From: Mesostigma viride
Lineage: Eukaryota > Streptophyta > Mesostigmatophyceae > Mesostigmatales > Mesostigmataceae
Direction of reading: 5' to 3'
DNA length: 64,000 nucleotides
Assembly (NCBI GenBank): GCA_009746045.1
Contig: RPFO01000034.1
Coordinates: 1,837,146 to 1,901,145 of the forward strand
Of this stretch, positions 1-56,735 are shown piece after piece (position 1 is the first letter of the stretch; every line of letters begins with the position of its first letter). A program made the position numbers and the translations under genes. The notes under the pieces are model-generated. The model was given only the letters and a program-made list of their open reading frames with translations, searched no databases and had not been told where the DNA came from.

Positions 1-78
1 ATTTCGCCGCACCGTCGAGTACCTTTGATGGATTAGGAGAATGCAGGAGAGTTTGCGCGCCAACCACGCACGCGCCCT

Positions 79-84
79 TATAAA
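79..84 (+). promoter_or_regulatory. Possible TATA box
   Basis: The sequence cccttataaatg contains a TATAAA-like element about 25 bases upstream of the ATG at 108. It is in a sensible place for the core promoter of the large + strand gene if that gene starts at 84 or 108. A second in-frame ATG overlaps the box itself (84), which would be odd for a transcribed start and favours 108. There is no other promoter evidence. Confidence 0.3.
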
Positions 85-107
85 TGCGCACAATAGGTTT
101 ACGCCAC

Positions 108-46921
<46,814 letters not shown>

Positions 46922-46962
46922 AATCAGCTTTATTCTATAGACATCAATCGATTAATTCATTT

Positions 46963-47054
46963 GACGTTATTTGTAACTTTCGTGTACTTATTTTTCTAAT
47001 TAGATTAGCTAGCATAGTAGTCCGTGGCATGCCCAAGCGCATGACACACAAGTA
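46963..47054 (+). repeat. Dispersed repeat, copy 1
   Basis: About 92 bases match 61962-62053 in the same orientation, including atttgtaactt and ccgtggcatgcccaagcgca and gacacacaagtac. The copy here starts about 40 bases after the stop codon of the large gene. Confidence 0.8.
46972..46976 (+). promoter_or_regulatory. TGTAA poly-A signal candidate
   Basis: TGTAA, the usual green-algal polyadenylation motif, lies about 50 bases after the stop codon. It falls inside a dispersed repeat that is also present at 61962-62053. Confidence 0.5.
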
Positions 47055-47399
47055 CTCACTCAATACTTACTCTCACTGCGCCATGCACTTCGATCGAGGC
47101 ATGCAATACTACGTTAATGGGCCCTGTACATATACGTACAGGGCCTTGAGGTACAATTTGGTTGTGCACCCATCGCACACTATGCACGGAGCCCTAATGT
47201 ACATGACCAAATCCATATTTAGCTTATAAGCTAATCAAGGAAAGGGTGCGGGAAAAAAATAAAGGAGCGCGACTGCAGCTCCGCCAAGCAGAAATTCGAG
47301 TTCCCAGCCCAAAGGCTCTAAATAACCATGCACTTCAGTCTTCAGTTAGGGGGGGTTGGTGGACTAACTCTATGCCCTCCACCAATACATTATTCTCGA
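47055..47399 (+). other. Intergenic, one palindrome
   Basis: It contains ggccctgtac at 47120-47129 and its exact inverse at 47136-47145 (six-base loop). No gene was recognised. Confidence 0.5.
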
Positions 47400-49085
47400 T
47401 CCTTTTATTCCTTACACGAGCTGTCGCCCTTCACGGAGACCGAGTTATGCACCGCCGCCCGCTAGCTCCGCTTCTATGCTGCCGTTGGTCCCGACCAGCT
47501 CCCCGCCCCGGTGGTTGAAACTGGCGGCGCTCACGCAGTTTCCGGCTCGACGTCTGCAACCGGCTGGCTGCTGATGCCCCGCCTATCCCTGAATGGCAAC
47601 ACTGTAAGCTTCCGGGTGATTATCTACAAAAATTAAGGTTCTCCCATGACGACCCGTCGACACCGCCAACTACCGCAGAGTCTGCATCCAGAGCGCCGCG
47701 CTTAAGTTGTTCATGCGCGTGCTCCTCAACCACCTTCGTTCTGCTCTCGACCGTCACTTAATTGGCTTTAATAGTCACGTGACAGCGTCGCGTGAGCATA
47801 AGTCCTCAGTGGGAGGGGAACATGGGATGGAATGGATGGTGTAAGCTATCTAGGTCCTAGTTGCAGGGTTGTGGGCACCGCGGCCCGAATCGCTATGAAT
47901 GCCATACGCGATCACACGTGGAGCCCCCACAGACTTGGGGGTGGTCTCCTTCATCACTACTAATTGCCATCTATCCTTGCGTACCATCTGCCTCCATATT
48001 ACAGACAAACCAGGAGGCTGCCCGGGGATGAGCCCGTCACCTCTAGTGTAGCACATGTCCATGCCGAGTCTATCACGAAAAGTCCACGGGTGGCGGCCCT
48101 GCTGCGCACGGCCCCTGGGGCACGCCAGGTGAGGACATCTAGCCCATGCTGGGCGGGCTTGGTGCCAGCTAGTCTATAGATCTGATGTGTCTACCTGATC
48201 TGTGCGGGCCAGGTGCCCGGCTAGGCCCAGGCGCCTGTGCCTAATAATGTGGGAAACATAGGGCAAATCAGCGTGTACGTACAAATCCTCATTACTAATG
48301 TGCAAACCAAAGGGGATGTTAAGGGGCGACCATGCGCAGCATCTTGGTGACGTTGCTGTCAAGTCGTTGCTCCAGCTCCTGCGTCAGTGTCCAGGTACGT
48401 CTCGGCGCCGTAGGTCAGGATCGTCAGTCAGAATGACTACCTTGAAGAGGTCACGCTTGACGATCCGGGTTACATAGGGCGGGGTTCAATCCACCAGCGG
48501 CGGTGGTCATGGAGTTGCGCCCACGCCATGCCGATCCGTGTCGTCAGGTCGTCCTCGCAGTCGGGAAGCCAACTGCCGAGCAGCTTGAAGCGGCCTGAAG
48601 TAGTAGGGTAGTTGACCTCAGTGTCGTCTAAGAGGCGGAGTGTGTGTGGGGGCCCTGCCATGCCGAGGGCCAGGGCCTCCGTTTTGGGGCTGATTTCTAG
48701 ACCAACCGCCCGAGCCTCGAGCGCCAGGCAGTCAAGCCAAAGTTGGGCAGACTCCGGCTTCTCGATGAGCGTGATGTCGTCACTTGGGGAAGAGTCAAAT
48801 GGGCTTTCGTCCTGGGCGCAACACCCTCATGGCCATCTTCGTCGCGCGCCGCCTCTCATACATAGAGGAGATCGCACTTCTGCAGCCTGGTGAGTTTCCC
48901 TTCTTAATCTTCTTCGACTTTATCAGGGCATTCGACTCTGTTCTCTGGGACGCTCTTTGGACTAACGTTTAATTGGGCCGTTTTCGCCTGCGCTTGTGTC
49001 CGGCCCCAACCCCCTGCTTGCTGTCATCCGCTCGTTGAATGAGGGGTCGACCACCTCGGACCTCGGTGCGCACCCAACACGGCAA
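47400..49085 (+). pseudogene. LINE reverse transcriptase pseudogene, N-terminal part, interrupted
   Basis: Frames of a non-LTR reverse transcriptase: SPFTETELCTAARKLRFYAA, VGPDQLPAPVVETGG, then ANYRRVCIQSAALKLFMRVL (RT entry motif), then after the insertion at 47760-48777 GKSQMGFRPGRNTLMAIFVA and FFDFIRAFDSVLWDALW (motif A with the first catalytic Asp), and NPLLAVIRSLNEGSTTSDLG. Frameshifts lie near 47610, near 47665 and after 48972. It was a DNA-copying enzyme of a retrotransposon and is now non-functional. The 3' side runs into an (AAAT)n array. Confidence 0.8.
47760..48777 (-). mobile_element. 5'-truncated LINE copy inserted in the RT pseudogene
   Basis: Read on the minus strand it begins at the second catalytic motif (DDITLIEKPESAQLWLDCLA), continues LRLLDDTEVNYPTTSGRFKL and LGSWLPDCEDDLTTRIGMAW (thumb and C-terminal RT), then NIPFGLHISNEDLYVHADLP and RHRRLGLAGHLARTDQVDTS, then a 3' UTR with a GC-rich hairpin (47920-47949). 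It is flanked by CGTCACTT at 47752-47759 and 48778-48785. It is frame-broken and inactive. Confidence 0.85.
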
Positions 49086-49092
49086 TAACCCG

Positions 49093-49204
<112 letters not shown>

Positions 49205-49510
49205 TTGAACTCGTGCTCCCGTTGGGGAGACTGTCACGGAGCACCGAGGTGCTTTTATTAGTCCCTGTGTGTGCACAACAGGAAGAAAGGGCAGAGCTAC
49301 ATAGACCCCCTTTCTCCTTCATGCCAGAAGCATGCCACAGCTGCAATCGGACACGTTAGACGATCTGATCCGGCAAGTTCTGTGGGTGCAATACGACCCA
49401 TATATGTGAGCATATCATAACAAGGAGCGTGGCAAGTAATCTGATCATAGCCAGGACGTAGCATGGCTGTACAAGGACAATTAAGCTAAGAAGGCTATGG
49501 CCGGCTGGTT
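49205..49510 (-). repeat. Dispersed repeat X, copy 1
   Basis: About 300 bases match, inverted, the block at about 57500-57790. Shared are the cggagcaccgaggtgctttt-type segment, catgccacagctgcaatcgg, and tcatagccaggacgtagcatgg. No frame is present; probably a SINE or LINE UTR. Confidence 0.75.
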
Positions 49511-50600
49511 GTGTGCCGTGTGTTATTAGCGGTGCACGTGACTAGGTATGGTGGCACAGCTAGGCAAACATTCTATAGGCTTGGAGTGCCACATGGCGGC
49601 AGTGACTATACCAATGGATACAACCTAGGGCTATTAGCTATTCTAGCCCCGCGCAGGGGGCGTCCACATCTTGTGGTTGATCATCAGGTCCCCGCCCCTC
49701 CAGTACACCTTGGGCTTCTGGGCCGGTCCTGCTTGTGGCGGAGGTATTCGGCCGGCCACAGGTCGCGTCGCTGCTGCTGCTGGGCGGGGGTCAGGTCGTC
49801 GTCCAGCGTCCAGGTGAGGTCGTGCAACCTCTTGCGACGAGAAAGGAACCGCTGCTTGTCCTCACAGGAGGGGAAGGTGAGCAGGACTGGTGGGGGAGCC
49901 GCCTTGTCCCGAGAGTGGGGAAGGCGGTGGCACCCACGCTGCCAGTTCTACCTCACCTATAGCTAGCTACCAGGCCCATGAGGCCCGGTAATTAAGGAGC
50001 TGCATGGTCCTTGACCTCGTCGGCAAGGGTGGTTGACGTCTCACCTCAGGGCCGGCTTCTGGGTGAAGCGACGCAGCACCACCCGGCAGTCGCGGCGAGC
50101 GCGGTCGGTGGCCTCCCGTTGTTGTGCAGTGGCGAAGGTCTTCAAGCTCCTGCAGGAGTTTTGTTACTTTCGCAGCGATGGCGTCGTCAGTGCATGGTTG
50201 AGGCGGTCGCTGTCCGCAGCAGTTCCGCATAGAAGCTGCAAGGGGCGGGAGGTCGCCAGCATCCTGCCGGGGTGGCTGGGATGCGATGGTGGCCGTCTGC
50301 TCCGCTATCTTTGGGACCTGTGCGGCCATGCAGGGCCTCCGGGTGTGGGCGGTGATGGCTTGAACCTTCTTCATGAGCACGCCACACTTGCCCTCCACCT
50401 GGCGATCGAGAGACAAGTGCAGCCTCAGAGCAAGTGCGCCTCAGATGCATGCCTGCGCCGCGTTCGATGCAGCGCCATGAACTGAGGTTGGAGCTTGTGG
50501 ACGACCTTGGTTTCCACATTGGAGACCCGGGCCTCCACCGTGTAATAATACCCACCATGCCCACTACCCCGTGTAATAATACCCCGTGTACTGAATACCC
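49511..50600 (-). pseudogene. LINE ORF1-like fragment
   Basis: On the minus strand, short frames read VSNVETKVVHKLQPQFMALH (coiled-coil-like), VEGKCGVLMKKVQAITAHTR, AAKVTKLLQELEDLRH, then KQRFLSRRKRLHDLTWTLDD and DLTPAQQQQRRDLWPAEYLR. The R-R-x-L-W-P and L-T-x-A-Q-Q-x-x-R-R pattern is shared with 50985-51240 (+) and 52686-52953 (-). This looks like the nucleic-acid-binding ORF1 protein of the same LINE family. Frames are broken. Confidence 0.55.
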
Positions 50601-50984
50601 CGCCATGCCCACTGCATGCAGACAGGTGTCTGGCAGGGCTGCGTCCCACTGTCACCGTACCTGTTCATTATTGTAGTGGATTATGTTGTGCGCCAAGCAC
50701 GTGCATGCCCGCTTTGCTAGCATTGCTGACCGTGCCCCTGGCCTCACGATTCAGAACGAGCCCAGGGAAGGGGGGCTGACTTACAAGCGGAATTTACTCG
50801 CTGAGCTCATTTATGCCGACGACATCACGCTCATTGAGCAGCCGGATGCTGCCCAACTTTGGTTGGACTGCCTCAGTGGCTCTTGAGGCCGGCGCCCGGG
50901 CTGTTGGTATTGAAATCAGACCTGAAGACGGAAGCCATGGCCCTCGGGACAAGTCCCCACTCACGCGGGATGTCCAAGGCGGCT
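50600..50984 (+). pseudogene. LINE reverse transcriptase fragment, motifs B and C
   Basis: TGVWQGCVPLSPYLFIIVVD (motif B, Q-G-x-x-x-S-P-x-L-F), then after a frameshift LTYKRNLLAELIYADDITLI and EQPDAAQLWLDCL (motif C, the catalytic YADD). It is the same family as the copy at 47760-48777. A second frameshift follows at about 50885. Inactive. Confidence 0.82.
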
Positions 50985-51345
50985 CCCCCACCAGTCCTCA
51001 CCTTCCCGGGCGTCCCCTGAGAACAAGCAGCGGTTCCTTTCTCGTCGCAAGAAGTTGCACGACCTCACCTGGACGCTGGACGACGACCTGACCCCCGCTC
51101 AGCAGCAGCAGCAGCGACGCGACCTGTGGTCCGCCACAAGCAGGACCCCCAGAAGCCCAAGAAGGTGTACTGGAGGGGCGGGGACCTGATGAGGCAACCA
51201 CAAGATGTGGACGCCCCCTGCGGGCTAGAATAGCCCTATAGCTAGTATTCATTGCATGGTAGTCACTGCCGCCAATGATGGCAGCCATGCCTAGTTAATT
51301 AATGTTTGCCTAGCCGTGCCACCATACCTATTCACGTGCATCGCT
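50985..51345 (+). pseudogene. LINE ORF1-like fragment, inverted partner of 49550-49930
   Basis: Reads ENKQRFLSRRKKLHDLTWTL and DDDLTPAQQQQQRRDLW. The DNA is the inverted repeat of about 49550-49930, including the non-coding tail past the frame end (gggctagaatagccctatag and the later ctagccgtgccacca). Confidence 0.7.
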
Positions 51346-51397
51346 AAATATTAACACACGGTACACAACCAGCCATACATAGCCTTGAATTGACTTG

Positions 51398-51640
51398 AAT
51401 CGAATTGGAGCATAACTCCGTTGGGAGTACCGATTCTGATTTGGCACGCCGCAAAGGTGAAAACCATTTGCGTTCAGTGCTGGTCCGCGGAAAACGCGAT
51501 CTGCAAATGAATCCAGGCCGGAATCGAACTGGGGACCTCTCGCACCAATTTTGCTGACTATAGGACGGACGTCTCCGGATCCTAAGGCATCGCCAACTGA
51601 CACCTACAGTCATCCGCAAAAGTTCTCCTTTCCGGGGAGT
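51398..51640 (-). repeat. Dispersed element with tRNA-like T-arm
   Basis: On the minus strand gaggtccccagttcgattcc resembles the variable region and T arm (B box) of a tRNA, but no acceptor stem or complete cloverleaf was found. It also carries cataactccgttgggag, shared with 19422-19438. Probably a tRNA-derived SINE remnant. Confidence 0.4.
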
Positions 51641-51708
51641 GATGCAAGCCTGTCGGATTTGGTACTAGATAAATTATTCGAGATCTGTGTGTGTAGGAGT
51701 CTACACAC

Positions 51709-52191
51709 GTGTCCACCCGAGGAGTACATGTATGTAGCACATATATCCCTGCCTTCTATTCCCCCAACCACCGGCCTGACATCGTGGTGCTGGACTTTGA
51801 GGGGGGTGGCCGGCATCTGCTTATTGACGTTTCGGTGGCGCGGCCCTTGGCTCTTAGCCACGTGGCTGGGGCCTCCCTCACGGCAGGTTACACGGCAGAC
51901 CGGGCGGAGCGGGCCAAGCTCCTGGCCTACGGCGACGTCGGGCACCATCGTGTGGTGCCCTTTGTCCTGGAGGAGTTTGGGGCCATGGGGCCCCTGACCT
52001 CCGCCTTCTTCAAGGAGTGTTGCCGGCTCCGGGAGGACCGGCTGGACCTGGAGGGCCAGCGGGCCCCATGGTCGGCGCGGACCTGGACGTCATATTGGCG
52101 TCAGCGCTTGTCGGTGGCGCTGACTCGGGCCATGGCTGACATCATGCTCCGCCGTACGCGGGCTGATTTTGCGGTGCAGCAGGGCTATTAG
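51709..52191 (+). pseudogene. LINE-type C-terminal domain with PD-(D/E)XK-like motif
   Basis: A 160-codon frame, open to its stop: NHRPDIVVLDFEGGGRHLLI, DVSVARPL, GYTADRAERAKLLAYGDVGH, HRVVPFVLEEFGAMGPLTSA, LSVALTRAMADIMLRRTRAD. R-P-D ... L-I-D-V-S-V is the pattern of the restriction-like endonuclease or the C-terminal domain of RT elements. It is 5'-truncated because no RT precedes it, so I call it a fragment, although this piece itself has no internal stop. Confidence 0.65.
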
Positions 52192-52303
52192 GTTCCTCCC
52201 GTTAGGCGTTTCCATTGGTCTTATCGTAGTATAGAGCTTTGACATGGCTCTGTGTATAGGTTTATAGCTGGGCGTTCACTCTGCTGTAAGTAATTATATT
52301 TTT

Positions 52304-52402
52304 AACATATATCCCTGAGAGGGGGCATACATTGGCTACTTCCTGCAAGGGCCGGTAGGATGTAAACTACACCTGCTCGATCTGGGTGCACCTGCACACC
52401 AC
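52304..52402 (+). repeat. Dispersed repeat also in the 18.7-20.1 kb intron
   Basis: catatatccctgagaggggg, gctacttcctgcaagggc and the following atgtaaactacacctgctcg match about 19447-19556. Confidence 0.75.
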
Positions 52403-52685
52403 TGTGTATTCCAGCACCTAGAGGGCGCAGACATAGGGGGGGAAGATCATCATGGCTATACAAAGGCTAGGGCACATAATTTGGCTTCTCAGCATCTGGA
52501 GCGTGACTCTCTGCCTAGGCAGAGCTTGGTTGGCTACATTCTTAATGCATCATCCATGCCAGGAGTCACATTAATTATGGGCAGAGCGTGGCTTAATTCT
52601 TAAGGCATCATCCATATGGGGGCCATACTAATTATGGGCGCACATGCGCGTGGGCCTCGTGCTAGGCTAACTAAGCCTTACTAAT

Positions 52686-52953
52686 CTACACTACTGCTAT
52701 ATTCCCTAGACTGGGGTTGCTGTGGTGGCAGGGGGTGCCTGCCAGGGCTTGTGGTCGAGGTGGGTCGTGGATGACGTCCCCCTCCAGTATACCGGTTACC
52801 CCCCCTGCGCTCTGCCGGAGCTGGAGCCGGTAGGTCGGCCATAGCTCCCGTCGCCGTTGTTGCTGGGCCAGGGTCAAGTTGTCGTCCAGCGTGTAGGAAG
52901 TCCTCGAGAGCTTCTTGCGGCCATTTAAGAAACGACCGCTTGTCCGCCATCAC
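52686..52953 (-). pseudogene. LINE ORF1-like fragment with its own ATG
   Basis: Frames read MADKRSFLKWPQEALEDFLH, then after a shift LDDNLTLAQQQRRRELWPTY and RLQLRQSAGGVTGILEGDVI. It is homologous to the ORF1-like pieces at 49.6 and 51.1 kb but more diverged, and at least one frameshift separates the parts. An ATG at 52953 might be the original start. Confidence 0.5.
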
Positions 52954-54120
52954 AACACCGCGAACCCGCCAAATTTTGACATAAATTATTGTCCGGATTT
53001 CGTCCGAGATCTAGATTTTTCCCGCGCCGCGAGAGACGAAAACGACGAAAACACCCATGGCGGTCGAGCATCAGCTAGCGTTCTGAAACCTGCGTCATTT
53101 CAGCCGCCTGAGGTGTCAAAACGAAGCTTACATCACGATTAATCCATGGAATAAGTTTGGAATGATATGCGCTGTGATTGCGACGAGGGCATTGAGCGGG
53201 ACAAATATTATTTTTGCAGCGCACAATTTTTTTCGCGAAATCCAGATTTCTCGGTGGTACGTGTCTCACGGTCCTGGATACGGGAGGAAACGAAAAACCC
53301 GGCACGATAGCTCAGCTTGTTCGTTATAATATTCCCGAAGAGGTTAGTGTTTTCGTTTTTTGAGTTTCGCTTTTAATTTTCCGGCATTTGCGTGAATAAA
53401 CTGGGGGGTGCGAAATCCGTCTGTTTCTTGCGTCATGCAATGCATATCTTTATCGTCAGATAATTACCTCTTTAGGCTATGCCCGACCTTCCTATACTGC
53501 CAGCCTGCGGCAATAAGCCAGCAGGACATATGGCGTGCACGAGATTCCGCGCAAAGGTCCCTAATGGTCTCCCGGCTGTGCAATAAGTGCGGTAAAAACT
53601 GCGAAAATTGCTTATAATGCCTGTAGAAAGCTCTTTGCGACAGTGTTTTCCAAGCGAGTTTATCGTTCTTTTGACGCCCGATACAAAAGGCAAAGGGGGG
53701 CATCGTTTTTAATTAGTCGGCATGCGGTTTCGAGGTGTGATGGGCCGGGCAGAGGACCTCGCCACGACACGCTGGGTTCAAGCTTCGCATCTCCCGGCAG
53801 CCATAAAGAAGCGCAGATTAAGCGAGGTGAGCGAGCTAGAGGGCCCAGGATCGCTGCTAACGCAAGGCAGCTTCTCAAAGGGTAGAGAGCTGGATTAATA
53901 AGACGTTCTCAAGTGCATTTTGCAGTGGTTATTGCCACCTTGTCCAGATATTTGCCCTCGTCTTTCTGATTTAAAGACTGTTTTAAAGAGGGATAGGATA
54001 ACGTTTCCAACGTTGTTGCTCATTCATTAAAGTAAAGAAAGAGCCTTTTCAGTTGCTGACAACGAGATGGAAGCTGCCTCATGCAAACTACCCATGCAAT
54101 GCAAGTGATGCAACGTGAGG
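52954..54120. other. Less GC-rich unique-looking stretch, no gene recognised
   Basis: Frames of 60-80 codons exist on both strands (for example 53464-53703 on minus), but none resembles a known protein or shows splice signals. Confidence 0.4.
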
Positions 54121-55400
54121 CCATGCATGGCTAACGTTGACTTCATGCGTGAGTTGGGCAGGTGGCTGGCTAGGTGTGTGGCTGGCTAGGTGAACGGGGC
54201 GTGTATGGAGGGACCTGATGGTGCGGGCGTGCGAGGGCAAATGGGCGGGCACATGCCTGGCTGGTTTGGGTGTTGGGTGGTTAGGTGGTTTGGTGATCGG
54301 GTTGTTGAGTGGTTAGGTGGTTAGGTAGTTGTGTAGCTGGTTGATTGGTTGGTTGGTTGTTCAGTTGCCCTGGAAGTCTTGGGTGGGAGGCTTAGGCTGT
54401 AGATGCTTCAAGGGATTCCTAGACATGGGTGGGTTCAATGGCAGGTGGCTGGCTGAAAGGTGGATGCCTTGGTAAATGGCTGGCCGAGTAGCTGGGAGCA
54501 CAGGCAGGTGGAGAGGGTGGGTGGATGGGTGGCTGGTCATGATGGGTAGACGAGTGTTAGGGTGATCGGTTGTAGGCAGATGGCCAGGTGTCTGCGTGAT
54601 GATAGGCTTTGGAGACTCCTAAGTGGGTGGGTAGTTAGATGTGTGAGTGAAACAATTGCATGGGTTTGAGGATGGTGGGTTAGTGGTTGGGTGGTTAGGG
54701 ATGCGTGTGGGTGGGTGGGTTGGTGGATGGGCCATTGGTGGTTGGTGGCTGGTGGATGTGTAGATGACTAGGTGTGGGTCGGTGGGCGAAGGGACGGGTA
54801 GATGGGCGGGTGGGCGCACAGATATGGATGCGTGGGTGGGTTTATGGTTGGGACCGACTCACCTGATATCGCTGGTGAAGGGCTGTGCAGGTTGGGGGTG
54901 AGGTGGGGGGTGGCTGGCTGAGAAAGTGCATGTGTGGGTGGGTCAGTGGGTATAAGGGTGGGGGGGCACTGAGTGGTTGAGTGGGTGGGTGGGTGGGTGG
55001 GTCAAGGGTGGGTGGCCGGATGGTGCATATGGGGCATGCTGGCTGGGTGTTTAGGTGGTTGGGTGGTTGGGTGGTTGGCTCATTGGATGGGTGAGTGCTT
55101 CCTTATTACCTATTATAGGTGTGTGGGTTGCAAGCGCAGGTGCCTTGCTGGGTGGGTGAATGTCCAAGTGGGTTGGTTAAGCTGGTTGGGTGCCTAGGTG
55201 CATGCGTGGTTATATAATAAGGTGGGTTAGCACGTGCACGGCTGGCTGGCTGGCTTTGGTCACTAGGTGGGTGGACGTGTGGGTGGCTGGGTGCACGGGC
55301 GCGCAAGAGTGTAAGCAGTTCATTGGGTGGGTGACCAGGTGGCTGCATGGGTGGGTTACTGCATGGGTGGCTCGGTGCCCACAAAGCACAAGAGATGGAG
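54121..55400 (+). repeat. Degenerate GT-rich tract (GGTGGGTG/GGTTGG)
   Basis: About 1.3 kb of loosely repeated ggtgggtgg, ggttggttgg and ggtggctggct motifs, with little C on this strand. There is no fixed unit. Pro/His/Thr-rich frames on the other strand are artefacts. G-quadruplex potential is likely. Confidence 0.85.
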
Positions 55401-55876
55401 ACATGGGATATGCCAATACCATATCACGTGAGCATACGTGGATGCCAGGTGACATGTGCCAGCGGCTGGGTGTCACTTCACCTTGATGTTCGCTCGGCAT
55501 GTTCTTGACATGTATTACACGTATATATCACGCATGGTGCGTGTTGGTAGCAACCAAATGGCTGTGTTCTAGTGACGTGGCATGTATTGTCCACCTTTCC
55601 TTCCCATTTTGCAATGTGCCAAGTAGTTTAAAGGTATGGTGTTATGGGGTATATATGGACGTGCACTGCGCATCACAGCAATGTGGCATACTGGCAATGT
55701 CTACCTTACATTATACATTCTGCTAGCTATGGTCACCACTCAGGCATTCACATGCCCCAAGGTTTTGCACGCTGTTTGTACTAGTCATTCTTGAGTTGCC
55801 TGCAAAGAATTAACATGATGTGCCCTAGCTTGGGGAGTGTCTTGGTGGTTAGTGTTGTTAAAATTGTGATAAAAAA

Positions 55877-55923
55877 GAGCCAAAATGGTGACAAATGCAG
55901 GCAAATGTCACCATTTTGGGCTC
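55877..55923. repeat. Hairpin A
   Basis: Arms gagccaaaatggtgaca and tgtcaccattttgggctc are inverse, with a loop of about 12 bases. Confidence 0.85.
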
Positions 55924-56049
55924 CGTATGATCTGAATTTTTGCACATGAATTGTGGGGACCCTGTGTCAGGTGTTGGCATGATGACAATAGGTTTGGGTG
56001 TCATTCTGACATTATTTGGATTTAATATTAATTAAAAATTGCCATTTAC

Positions 56050-56083
56050 GACAAATGCTAGCACTATTTTGCTAGCATTTGTC
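56050..56083. repeat. Hairpin B
   Basis: Arms gacaaatgctagca and tgctagcatttgtc are perfect inverse 14-mers with a 6-base loop. Confidence 0.9.
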
Positions 56084-56389
56084 ACTAAATAGGGCTCCGA
56101 ATGCCCTAGAACTTTGTACAAGGTCAGAACAACTCGTATTCGTCACCCTTGCAAAGTTACAGCATAATCTGATATCAATTATTGTTGCTATGCAAGTGCA
56201 AGTGGTTTAGGTGGCCAGTTTTGGCCTTGGATCTGGAGTTAACTTAAGCAGGGAATACCACGTAAACTTAACATTTTGACTCAACTACTCCACCACTAGC
56301 CAGACACATCCCGGGGAGTCGTGGGATCCAATCCTAGGTCAATCCAACCATAAACTTGCCATGGGCCAGAATTTATGTAAAAAAAAGGC

Positions 56390-56735
56390 CATTTCAAGGT
56401 GTTGTGTATATGTACGGTAAGGTACGGTAAGGTGAGGAGCAGGGGAGCCGGGCCAGCCTTACCCCGCGCGCGGGGAAGGCGGACAGCCGACCGATTCGCA
56501 GCTCCTCACCAGTGAGTTGCATGGGGGCAAGAATGTCGCGCCGAAATGCGGCCCATGAGAAGAGTCTCCGAGGTCTCACCTGCCGGCTGGTCGAAGTGCT
56601 TGACGATGACATTGTGGCTGCGCTGGGTGCGGTCGGTCTCCTCGCGGAGGTCGAAGGCCGGCTTGTGCTTGCTTGAGCTGTGCCGCGATGGTGGAGGTGG
56701 CCGAGGTGGTGTGGTGCTTATAAGCAGGTGACTCG
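56390..56735 (-). pseudogene. LINE ORF1-like fragment, inverted 5' part
   Basis: On minus: HSSSKHKPAFDLREETDRTQ, RSHNVIVKHFDQPAGETSET. The R-x-x-N-V-I-V block recalls the RNA-binding domain of LINE ORF1 proteins. It stands head to head with the RT remnant that begins at about 56735 on the plus strand. Confidence 0.45.

Larger units (their letters stand above)
55401..56389. other. AT-richer stretch with two hairpins, no gene
   Basis: No coding signal. Two related inverted repeats are at 55877-55923 and 56050-56083, each followed by gggctccg(t/a)atg (see findings). Confidence 0.55.

Noticed and set aside
48778-48972. Twin-priming inversion as explanation of the head-to-head RT pieces
   Set aside because: An 8-bp duplication and the restored reading across the insertion show a nested insertion instead.
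51398-51640. Functional tRNA gene on the minus strand
   Set aside because: Only a T-arm-like segment is convincing. No matching acceptor stem or anticodon arm could be drawn.
53300-53345. tRNA start (gatagctcagcttgt)
   Set aside because: A-box-like bases but no B box or stems downstream.
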